From assembly GCF_011578045.1 (NCBI RefSeq), contig NZ_CP049801.1:620001-684000 (forward strand): a stretch of 64,000 nucleotides of DNA, written 5' to 3'. The notes below the pieces were generated by a model. That model saw only the letters and a program-made list of their open reading frames with translations. It was not told where the DNA came from and ran no database searches. Shown here piece after piece: positions 37,638 through 44,749 of this stretch; position 1 is the first letter of the stretch, and the number at the start of each line of letters is the position of its first letter. Made by a program: the position numbers and the translations under genes. The DNA comes from Acinetobacter shaoyimingii. Lineage in GTDB: Bacteria > Pseudomonadota > Gammaproteobacteria > Pseudomonadales > Moraxellaceae.

Positions 37638-38909
37638 ATGCTATCAGTAATTGAATCAAAAATCTGCAAGTTACAACAAGAGTTTTCTAATGACGGAACT
37701 TGTGATTTTACATTTGATCGTAGTGAAAATAATTCTTTTTTTTCAGTCGATTGGAGTGTTAATGATGTAGCTCTTTTCTCTGGGGATAATTTAACGTCAT
37801 TAAAAAAATTATTGATGACAGAGCCAGGTATTGTTGACTTGTGTTATATCGACCCACCTTACAATACATGTTCAAATTTTATCTATGCTGACAATAGAAA
37901 ATCTCCTGAAACTGGTTTGTTAGGATCCCATGAAGCATGGATGCAATTTATGCTTCCTCGATTAGTGATAGCTCGTGAATTGCTAAAAGAAAGCGGAGTT
38001 ATTGCAATTAGTATTGATGATTATGAATTTCCATATTTAAAAATTTTAATGGATAGAATTTTTGGCGAAAAAAATTTTATTGGTAATATTGTTGTTTGCC
38101 GTTCAAAAAATGGAAGAGGGAGTACAAAGAATTTAGCATCTACTCATGAGTATTTACTTGTATATGGTAAGTCAAATAAGGTGGCTCTAAGAGGAGAGTC
38201 TGATGAAGATACAATTTATGATAAAGCAGATGCTTATGGGAAGTATCGTATAGATGGATTGTTTAGAAAAAAAGGTGAAGGTAGCCTTAAAAGCGACCGC
38301 CCTTTGATGGCTTTTCCACTTTATGCAAATCTTGAGACGGGTGAAGTCTCCGTTGACCCTTGTGAAGGGTGGGAAAAAGTTTTACCAAAGGATTCAAAAG
38401 GAATTGATCGTAGATGGTTGTGGGGAGAGACAACTACGAGAGAGCGTGTATGGCAATTATATTCAAGTAAAAATGGCGTAATTTACGTTAAAAACTATGC
38501 TGGAAAAGAGAGTGGTCAAAAAAGGAAAAAGATTCGAACTATATGGAATGATCCTTCTCTTTATACTGAAAGAGCAACTAATGAGATCACAAGTATTTTT
38601 GGTCAAAAGATATTTGATACGCCGAAACCAATTGAATTTATTAAAAAAATTATTGATGCCATGTCTGAAGAGAATGCATTGGTTTTAGATTTTTTTGCAG
38701 GTTCAGCGACTACAGCACATGCCATTTATGAATTAAATAAAATGAATGGTGCAAATCGAAAATGTATATTGATGGAATCCTCAGATCAAATACCAAATAA
38801 TCACGTTGCTTATGCAGCAGGATATAAAAGAATAGTTGATGTTTCGATTGCTAGACTTAAATATATTCATGATAAAGATCAAGAATTTAAATTTGAAGTT
38901 TTTGAATAA
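37638..38909 (+). CDS. site-specific DNA-methyltransferase (adenine-specific, beta class)
   Basis: The 423-residue protein has motif IV DPPYN at residues 72-76 and the SAM-binding motif DFFAGSATT at 351-359, the beta-class order (catalytic motif first). It looks complete and resembles the N6-adenine Mod/type II methyltransferase group. AGGAG precedes the ATG. It should protect host sites from the divergent endonuclease. No helicase (Res) gene is next to it, which argues against a type III system. Confidence 0.9.
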   Translation: MLSVIESKICKLQQEFSNDGTCDFTFDRSENNSFFSVDWSVNDVALFSGDNLTSLKKLLMTEPGIVDLCYIDPPYNTCSNFIYADNRKSPETGLLGSHEAWMQFMLPRLVIARELLKESGVIAISIDDYEFPYLKILMDRIFGEKNFIGNIVVCRSKNGRGSTKNLASTHEYLLVYGKSNKVALRGESDEDTIYDKADAYGKYRIDGLFRKKGEGSLKSDRPLMAFPLYANLETGEVSVDPCEGWEKVLPKDSKGIDRRWLWGETTTRERVWQLYSSKNGVIYVKNYAGKESGQKRKKIRTIWNDPSLYTERATNEITSIFGQKIFDTPKPIEFIKKIIDAMSEENALVLDFFAGSATTAHAIYELNKMNGANRKCILMESSDQIPNNHVAYAAGYKRIVDVSIARLKYIHDKDQEFKFEVFE

Positions 38910-38975
38910 TCTGGGGAATTTTTAATTGAAGTTGAATATACTTCACTAATCTAAAATAGACCGTTATAAGTCATT

Positions 38976-39134
38976 TTTTGTGTCAAAGTATCTACCAGAT
39001 CCATGATATGAAAAGCTATGGACTCACAACAAAGAATCCGTGGTAGGTTTATGAAAAGCAAACTTGCTTTTAGGAGGAGCTAGTATGTTGTCGAACTGGG
39101 CATTGAGTATATTAGAAGATTAACTGACACAAAA
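38976..39134. repeat. short region bounded by 10-bp inverted repeats (possible insertion remnant)
   Basis: TTTTGTGTCA at 38976-38985 is the exact reverse complement of TGACACAAAA at 39125-39134. The interior has an open frame broken by one amber codon. I found no target-site duplication, so this could be coincidence. Confidence 0.3.
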
Positions 39135-39282
39135 TTATGTTAGGTATGATCAATTACTTCCAATTAAATAATAGTGATAACTTTCACTGTTAAACATTTC
39201 TATTACAAATCAAATTGTTGTGAATTCACGAAATATTAAGAAAATAATTTAGTCTTATTTAACATATAAAGTTAATAATGAA

Positions 39283-39317
39283 AGAATAAATGTGAGTGTG
39301 GTTCTCACATTTATTCT
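39283..39317. repeat. 14-bp perfect inverted repeat with seven-base loop
   Basis: AGAATAAATGTGAG / CTCACATTTATTCT. A weak T-rich tail exists only on the minus strand, so it may be a terminator for leftward transcripts or a protein-binding/oriT-like site. Confidence 0.6.
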
Positions 39318-39422
39318 AAAGATTTAATTGGTTGCAGGAGTGAGCTCACAACGTGAAGATAAGAGTTGAACATCTTTACAAGTGTGGACAAAACTGTGCA
39401 CATTGAAGATTTCCCTATATTT

Positions 39423-39482
39423 AAAGATCAATTAGCTAAAGAAGTAGTGGCTCGCAGAGCTTTTGCGATTATTTCCCACTCT
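39423..39482 (+). pseudogene. decayed 5' fragment of a prfC gene inside the element
   Basis: The frame reads KDQLAKEVVARRAFAIIS-HS, close to residues 4-23 of the RF3 in this window ([20 protein letters not shown]). There is no start codon: an in-frame TGA lies at 39405-39407, and a stop follows at once after the fragment. It ends right where prfC-targeting elements recombine. It reads outward toward the right end, the orientation expected for an element-supplied prfC cap. Function is lost. Confidence 0.75.
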
Positions 39483-39527
39483 AATATTTAAATTTAAGCG
39501 GTTCCGCTTTTTTCTAATAATTATTTT

Positions 39528-39547
39528 TTTACACCAAATTTACACCA
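39528..39547. repeat. right-end arm repeats (TTTACACCA twice)
   Basis: Two direct copies of TTTACACCA with the same orientation and one base shorter spacing than the pair at 23322-23342. Probable integrase arm sites. Confidence 0.7.
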
Positions 39548-39587
39548 ATAGTTTATTTTTTAAATATAACACTTTGAATTTTATTTA

Positions 39588-39662
39588 TTATATTTTAAAT
39601 GTCGTCCAATCCATCATCGGGGCAACCGAAATACGAGGCTGTAAAGATTGGATGTTCGACAT
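39588..39662 (-). pseudogene. native 5' end of dusA, cut off by the integration
   Basis: Reading from the ATG at 39662 gives MSNIQSLQPRISVAPMMDW then TT and a junction tail FKI before a stop in element DNA, 24 codons in all. The RISVAPMMDWTT stretch is identical to the active dusA. The native promoter upstream presumably still makes this short dead-end transcript. Confidence 0.92.
39601..39626. repeat. attR core repeat
   Basis: Contains the 17-bp core (39604-39620) identical to attL, then G in place of T, then GCAAC. Confidence 0.92.
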
Positions 39663-39854
39663 AAACGAGACCTAAAAACTTAAAAACAACAAGAGGGCGG
39701 AATTATACGAGGTTTAGTGAAAAATCGACAGTACAGAATTGAAGTGCATAATTTAACACGATAAAAAAACTCAAAAATCTATGCCGAATGAATTGTACAT
39801 TGCTCAAAAAATAAGTATGTTGGAACAATAAAATAAAAATCAGGGGCGGATAAC

Positions 39855-40502
39855 ATGATGGTTCTAGAAGAGATTTTCAAACATAATAAAAATAGAAACT
39901 CTGACCGATTCAATCTGCGTATTCATCGTGGTTTAAGTTGGTTTAAAAAAGCAATCCTTCTACACGACGACTCAGATTTACAATTTATTAGTTTGATGAT
40001 CGCTTTTAACGCCATCTATGCAGAAGAAACAGAAGATATGATTCGAGATCAACACAGTCTAAAAGTGTTTCTCAACCGTATATATCATCAAGATTACGAA
40101 AAAAAATTCTACGAAACTTTGTGTGGAGAAAATGCACAAACAATTCAAATGTTTTTAGAAAGCCCATATTTGTATCAAGGCTATTGGGATTATAAAAACC
40201 AGAAAATCAATCAAATGACGTGGAAACAAAGTTTTGAAAATGAACAAATCCGCATATTGCAGGCATTTCGAAATAAAGATGCTTGCGATATTTTATTGAT
40301 GATTTTCGATCGACTTTTTACTTTACGCAGTCAAATGATTCACGGTGGCGTGAGTTATAAAAGTTCGATGAATCGAAAACAGTTAGAAGATGGATGCCGT
40401 ATTTTATCCAGTTTAATGCCAACGTTTATTCAAGTCTTAATCGAAAATGCTGAAATGATGGATGTCGACAAACCTTATTATCCTGTGGTGCAAATGTCTT
40501 AA
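39855..40502 (+). CDS. HEPN-like domain protein
   Basis: A 215-residue helical protein, starting after GGGGCGGA. The stretch LFTLRSQMIHGG carries R158-x4-H163, the signature of HEPN domains, which in many families is an RNase active site and in others only a nucleotide-binding remnant. An Apea-like HEPN fold would fit the length. It lies just outside attR, so it is the original divergent neighbour of dusA and not element cargo. No adjacent MNT-type antitoxin is seen. Confidence 0.6.
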   Translation: MMVLEEIFKHNKNRNSDRFNLRIHRGLSWFKKAILLHDDSDLQFISLMIAFNAIYAEETEDMIRDQHSLKVFLNRIYHQDYEKKFYETLCGENAQTIQMFLESPYLYQGYWDYKNQKINQMTWKQSFENEQIRILQAFRNKDACDILLMIFDRLFTLRSQMIHGGVSYKSSMNRKQLEDGCRILSSLMPTFIQVLIENAEMMDVDKPYYPVVQMS

Positions 40503-40555
40503 ATTTTTTTAGGTATAGCTGTGAAGCAGTCTTAAAAATAAATCAGTCATAGATC

Positions 40556-40587
40556 AAAGCCTCATCCGAAATTTGATGAGGCTTTTT
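40556..40587 (+). terminator. intrinsic terminator of the HEPN-like gene
   Basis: The 11-bp stem AAAGCCTCATC / GATGAGGCTTT is followed by TT. It sits between convergent genes. Confidence 0.88.
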
Positions 40588-40628
40588 GATTAAAACAGGG
40601 CAATCGTTAAAATATCAATACAACAACG

Positions 40629-41831
40629 CTATAAGGAAGACGCTTTGTATTGAGCAACATAGCGCTGATCCAATAGAGCAAACACAGCAGCAAAAAAGAC
40701 CAAGCCTAAACCCACTATACATGCCATTGCCCAACCACCATGATGCCATGCGTAAATACCGAGTGCAGAACCTGTTGCACCACCAATAAAATAACTGGTC
40801 ATGTAAATTGAATTAATACGTGATTTGGCATCTGGACGTAAATTAAAAATCACATTTTGATTGCTGGTATGAACAGCGGCCAAACCTAAATTGGTTAAAC
40901 CAAAACCAATGATATAACTCCATAAATAATGCTGACCCAAATATAAGAAAATCCAACTGGTTGCTAATATTGCAATCCCTGCCCAAGTAATGGCTTTGCC
41001 AAAACCCTGATCGGCAATTTTCCCAATTTTTTTAGTGGCCAATGCCCCAAAGATTCCAACCAATGTAATGCATCCAACCATGACGTCGGTCAATTTAAAA
41101 GATGAGGTCATGAGTATGGCAATGGTGGAAAACAAAATACTCATGGTGGCAAAGGCAAAGGCTCCCGTTAAAGCACGGTACACCAGTCGACGCTCTTCTT
41201 TAAGTAAGATTCCCATCGATTTAAAAATACTGAAATAACTCATTTTTGTGCTGGCCAAATAGGGCAAACGAGCATTTAAAACCACTGCCACCATCAGCAT
41301 TAAAATCCCGCTAATGATATAAATCAGTTTCCAGTTAAATAAATTGGAGAGTAGTCCTGCCAGGCTGGTCGAAACTAAAATACCGACCAATAAGCCACTC
41401 ATAAGCAAACCCACCACTTCACCTGTTTTATTGGGTTTTACAGCCATGGTGGCAAAAGGAATGAGAATTTGCGCAGCTACGGAAAAGAGCCCTGCAATGA
41501 TCGTTCCCGCCCATAGCATCACGAGATTGCTTGAAAAAGCACAAATAAATAATCCCAACGCTGAAAGAAACATCAGAAAGGGGATAAATTTGGTTTTATT
41601 TAAAATGTCACCCATTGGCACAATAAACAATAAACCCAGCGCATAAGACACTTGAGCAAAAGTCACGGTAAGCGCCACTTTAGATTCAGGTTCTTGAAAA
41701 TAAAGCTGAATAGAGTGAATTAAAGGTTGTGAGTAATAGTTCGCACCAGCACAGATACCACAAGCAATCGCCATCAGCCAAAGTAAGGCTTTATCTTCAC
41801 TAATATCTAAAGGATTTTCAATCGAGTGCAT
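40629..41831 (-). CDS. MFS efflux transporter in a SoxR-controlled unit
   Basis: The 400-residue protein has twelve predicted membrane helices and the MFS loop PMGDILNKTK between helices 2 and 3. It looks like the drug/sugar-efflux branch, substrate unknown. It follows the ridA-like gene by 52 bases on the same strand and shares its SoxR-type promoter at 42379-42409, so it is probably induced by redox-cycling compounds, which fits export of such compounds. Confidence 0.85.
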   Translation of the reverse strand: MHSIENPLDISEDKALLWLMAIACGICAGANYYSQPLIHSIQLYFQEPESKVALTVTFAQVSYALGLLFIVPMGDILNKTKFIPFLMFLSALGLFICAFSSNLVMLWAGTIIAGLFSVAAQILIPFATMAVKPNKTGEVVGLLMSGLLVGILVSTSLAGLLSNLFNWKLIYIISGILMLMVAVVLNARLPYLASTKMSYFSIFKSMGILLKEERRLVYRALTGAFAFATMSILFSTIAILMTSSFKLTDVMVGCITLVGIFGALATKKIGKIADQGFGKAITWAGIAILATSWIFLYLGQHYLWSYIIGFGLTNLGLAAVHTSNQNVIFNLRPDAKSRINSIYMTSYFIGGATGSALGIYAWHHGGWAMACIVGLGLVFFAAVFALLDQRYVAQYKASSL

Positions 41832-41883
41832 TTTATTCCTAGTTCAATTCTTATGCTAAATAAGTCAATAATCTAAAGCTGTA

Positions 41884-42345
41884 TTAAAGCACATATGCTG
41901 TGGCATCAATTTCAATGAGCATTTCAGGTTTTGCAAGACAGGGTACAGGAATGAGTGTACACACTGGAAAACGAGAATCTGACCAATATTGCTGGCTGTG
42001 CTGAATGAGTATGTCGTGCTTATGGGTATTATGATCGACCATCAATACTTTTAACACTGCAATATCTGCAAATTGACCACCTACAGCATGTAATGCATGT
42101 TCCAAATTTTTAAATGTTTGCTGAACTTGCTCAGTAAAGTCGGAAGATAAATGGCCTTGAATATCTTCGCCGCTTTGACCTGCAATATGAATGATGCGGT
42201 TAAAATTTTGAACTTCGACGATATGGCTATATCCGAAAGCGCTAGGATCATAAAGCGTTTCGGGATTGATTAAGGTAAAACAAGTTTGATGCTGTTGGGT
42301 TTGAATTGCAGGCAGATGCGTATTTTGCTGTGTTGTATTTTTCAT
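41884..42345 (-). CDS. RidA/YjgF-family protein lacking the key arginine
   Basis: The 153-residue protein has a RidA fold with an N-terminal extension of about 25 residues. The stretch RFPVCTLIPVPCL aligns with FPARSCVEVARL of RidA, so the arginine that binds the imine carboxylate is replaced by cysteine; the later IEIDA glutamate is kept. It is therefore unlikely to be a classical enamine/imine deaminase. It is the first gene of a SoxR-type operon with an MFS exporter. Confidence 0.85.
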   Translation of the reverse strand: MKNTTQQNTHLPAIQTQQHQTCFTLINPETLYDPSAFGYSHIVEVQNFNRIIHIAGQSGEDIQGHLSSDFTEQVQQTFKNLEHALHAVGGQFADIAVLKVLMVDHNTHKHDILIQHSQQYWSDSRFPVCTLIPVPCLAKPEMLIEIDATAYVL

Positions 42346-42378
42346 GAATGATTCATATCACAATCTAAAGAGTCTGTT

Positions 42379-42409
42379 AGTATCAAAGCTCAAGTTAACT
42401 TGAGGTCAA
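42379..42409 (-). promoter_or_regulatory. SoxR-type promoter and operator
   Basis: On the minus strand -35 TTGACC (42409-42404) and -10 GATACT (42384-42379) are 19 bases apart, the long spacing that MerR-family activators correct. The spacer contains the palindrome CTCAAGTTAACTTGAG, matching the core of known SoxR boxes. It reads toward the ridA-like/MFS genes; the start of soxR lies 12 bases to the other side, so SoxR may also control itself. Confidence 0.88.
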
Positions 42410-42416
42410 CAACAAA

Positions 42417-42902
42417 ATGCAAAATAAATTAAATTCATGGATGACAATAGGCGACTTAGCAAAACGCAGTGATGTGAGTGTTGCGACACTTCGTTTTTAT
42501 GAAGAAAAAGAATTGATTTGGAGTATTAGAACTGAAGGTAATCAGCGACGTTACCAACGTGCCATGCTCCGCCGAATTGCCATTGTAAAAGTGGCGCAGC
42601 AAGTGGGTTTAAGCTTGGCGGAAATAAAGCAAGCATTTACAGCATTGCCAAAACAAAAAATGGCCAGCAAGGACGACTGGCAAAAGATGTCGCAACAATG
42701 GCAACAAGATCTAGATCAGCGAATCATCAAGTTATTACAACTCAGAAACCAACTTAATTGGTGTATTGGATGTGGTTGTTTATCTCAAGAACAATGCCCA
42801 CTGTACAATCCTGATGACATTATGGCGAATGAATCTGCTGGCGCACATTTTAAAGATATTGTACTTAAGTTCAGTGATTTAGATCAGGCTAAAGAATCAT
42901 AA
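42417..42902 (+). CDS. soxR: redox-sensitive transcriptional activator SoxR
   Basis: The 161-residue MerR-family protein has an N-terminal winged helix (TIGDLAKRSDVSVATLRFYEEKELI) and the [2Fe-2S] motif CIGCGCLSQEQC (C-x2-C-x-C-x5-C). Oxidation of the cluster activates it. Divergent from the ridA-like/MFS operon with a SoxR box between; no soxS gene is here, as is usual outside enterics, so the exporter is a direct target. Confidence 0.95.
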   Translation: MQNKLNSWMTIGDLAKRSDVSVATLRFYEEKELIWSIRTEGNQRRYQRAMLRRIAIVKVAQQVGLSLAEIKQAFTALPKQKMASKDDWQKMSQQWQQDLDQRIIKLLQLRNQLNWCIGCGCLSQEQCPLYNPDDIMANESAGAHFKDIVLKFSDLDQAKES

Positions 42903-42936
42903 CAAGTAATACATGCAAGGCATTCTCAGTTTTTGC

Positions 42937-43863
42937 TTAGTTGCCCAGTTTCTTTTTCGATAAGGTAATAATCATCACGCCTATAATATTCAATGCACAG
43001 CCGAACCACTGAATATGATTCATCGTTTCACCTAAAAATAAAGTTGCAAGAATAATCGTCAAAATGGGGCCAATGGATGCAATCATGGCAGATTGCGATG
43101 CGCCAATTCGAGCAATACTTTGCGCAACAAGGATGGTAGGTAAAACTGTAACCGCAAGTCCTAAAGCGAGTCCGTACCATAAAACACTGTTCGGAAGCTG
43201 AGCGATTAGTTGTATGGGTTCAGGTGTTGCAATGAAGAAATGAACCAGTGTACCAAGACATGCAACACTTAAAGCCAGTCCTGTAAAATTCCAAGAACCG
43301 AACTTTGCAATTAATTTAGGCGTAAGTAATAAATAACATGCAAAGCTGATTGCACTGGCAAAAACTAAACTTACCCCTAACCAAAAGTAACCTTCATGTG
43401 CCACATTGCTTTGTTCTTGAAGCATAACGATGATCGTACCGCCGTAACTCAGCACAATCGCGATAATTGTTTTCAATGTGAGAGGTTGCTTATAAATAAA
43501 GCTCGATGCAATAACCGTCAATGTGGGATATAGAAATAAAATAATGCGTTCAAGTGATGCGCTGATATACATGAGGCCACTAAAATCAAGCCAACTTGAA
43601 AAGTAGTAACCAAGCAATCCTGCCAAGATTAACAATGCCCAATCTTTAGATTTTACGTTGCTGTTATGTCGACGATTCAACCAACACAGTAATAAGAAAA
43701 AAGGCAAAGCACTGGCCATTCGTAGCGCCATGAGTACCGTTCCATCGACCAAAGGCGATAGTGCATAAGCCTGTTTAATAAAAATGGCTTTGGTGCTAAA
43801 CAGAAATGCGGAACCAATGGCAAATAAAGAGCCAACTTGAACGCTACTCAGTGGAATTTTCAT
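42937..43863 (-). CDS. EamA/DMT-family permease
   Basis: The 308-residue protein has about ten membrane helices in two homologous halves, each an EamA repeat (GSAFLFSTKAIFIKQ; later IASIGPILTIILATLFLGETMN). Substrate is unknown; such proteins often export amino acids or metabolites. Convergent with soxR, 34 bases apart. The upstream region is the long non-coding stretch before pntAA. Confidence 0.85.
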   Translation of the reverse strand: MKIPLSSVQVGSLFAIGSAFLFSTKAIFIKQAYALSPLVDGTVLMALRMASALPFFLLLCWLNRRHNSNVKSKDWALLILAGLLGYYFSSWLDFSGLMYISASLERIILFLYPTLTVIASSFIYKQPLTLKTIIAIVLSYGGTIIVMLQEQSNVAHEGYFWLGVSLVFASAISFACYLLLTPKLIAKFGSWNFTGLALSVACLGTLVHFFIATPEPIQLIAQLPNSVLWYGLALGLAVTVLPTILVAQSIARIGASQSAMIASIGPILTIILATLFLGETMNHIQWFGCALNIIGVMIITLSKKKLGN

Positions 43864-44743
43864 TGAAATTATATTCAGATATAGCTGATTTAGCTTTGTG
43901 AAATGGGTTAAATTGAGTATAGGGCGCTATTGAGCAAAGATAAAATTCTAAATAATCATTATAATTATAATTTTTAAGAATGAATTTCCGATTTAAATAT
44001 AACCATACTTTAAGACAAGTGATTGGTTTATCATCTGTAAATGATATGGTTTTGATGGGTTAAAGGCAATTTGCACTATTATTGTGCGTAAATACATATA
44101 ATTGTATGATTTTTAATTCATCATCATCAAACAAAATGGTGCACTCATTATTTTGAAAAAAATAAAAATAAATTGTAAGACATTATAACGATAAATATTG
44201 GTGCGAATTATTCAGACCAATCTCGCTTATCTGTTTAAATTTAGGACTTCTTTTCTCTTTCAATATTGAAATAAAATGAATATTAAATCAGCAAAAATTT
44301 GCCCTTTTTTTGCTGTGATATTTCTGTCATTTCGGCAAATTCTATTTTTTTAATACTCTAAAAGCTATTGAAACTGTGGAATCTAAGTCATTTTAACTCA
44401 GGACATTTGGGATAAATTTGGTGGCTAAAATGTCAAAAAGAGCAATTTGGTGACCCATGCCAACTTTTCAGTATAAAAAATGACTTTTCGGTCATGATTA
44501 TTCAATTATTTTTTTGCATATTAATTAAGCGGAAAATCATGAATTTTAGATAAATTTATATCTTGAATAGATATATCTGATCTCTGATTAAACAATGTAA
44601 TTTTTGAAAATGTGATCATTTATTAAATAAATATTGGGTAGTATTTTCGAAAAGTTCAATTAGAATCCAAAAATTCGTACAAATCCATCCAGGGGACGCA
44701 TCGCGGATTGCGATGTTTACTTTAAGAAAAATTAGCTTGAGGA
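43864..44743. other. 880-base AT-rich intergenic region before pntAA
   Basis: No gene is supported on either strand. It must hold the promoters of the EamA gene (leftward) and the pnt operon (rightward). The only clear structure is a short hairpin, CATCGC-GGATT-GCGATG (44699-44715), in the expected pnt leader, 35 bases before the start. Nothing else is recognised. Confidence 0.6.
44699..44715 (+). promoter_or_regulatory. leader hairpin upstream of pntAA
   Basis: A six-base GC-rich stem in otherwise AT-rich sequence, ending about 24 bases before GAGGA. It may affect mRNA stability or translation; no known element matches. Confidence 0.35.
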
Positions 44744-44749
44744 ATGCTC

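Larger units (their letters stand above)
23169..39620. mobile_element. 16.4 kb integrative element inserted in the 5' end of dusA
   Basis: The ends are defined by the same 17-bp sequence GTCCAATCCATCATCGG at 23169-23185 and 39604-39620. A tyrosine integrase is next to the dusA end. Content: integrase, PrtN-like regulator, two unassigned proteins, HUH-like Rep, DUF932, YqaJ exonuclease, Gp3-like protein, ABC-three-component operon with an ART-like protein, and a restriction-modification pair. No relaxase, type IV secretion, capsid or terminase gene is visible, so it is best described as an integrative element or phage/plasmid-satellite-like island. dusA is an established integration hotspot for such integrases. 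Confidence 0.93.
38910..39854. other. non-coding right end of the element and native dusA upstream region
   Basis: No normal gene is present in these 945 bases. In order: a 10-bp inverted repeat TTTTGTGTCA / TGACACAAAA bounding 38976-39134, with a small hairpin and a 12-codon frame after a perfect AGGAGG; a 14-bp hairpin at 39283-39317; the palindrome GTGAGCTCAC at 39340-39349; a prfC fragment at 39423-39482; arm repeats at 39528-39547; attR; the stranded dusA start; then about 190 bases that were the native dusA/HEPN-gene divergent promoter. Confidence 0.75.

Noticed and set aside
23373..38909. Intact prophage
   Set aside because: No capsid, portal, terminase, tail or lysis genes are visible; only integrase, regulator and replication/recombination genes plus defence cargo.
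23373..38909. Conjugative element (ICE)
   Set aside because: No relaxase, coupling protein or type IV secretion genes were found in the interval.
37638..38909. Type III Mod subunit
   Set aside because: The methyltransferase is shorter than usual Mod proteins and has no adjacent Res helicase; a divergent endonuclease candidate fits type II better.
39463..39675. 70-codon plus-strand frame across attR
   Set aside because: It spans the core repeat and the antisense of the stranded dusA start, so its codons are explained by those features.
41344..41646. 100-codon frame antisense to the MFS gene
   Set aside because: Shadow of membrane-helix codons; no start signal.
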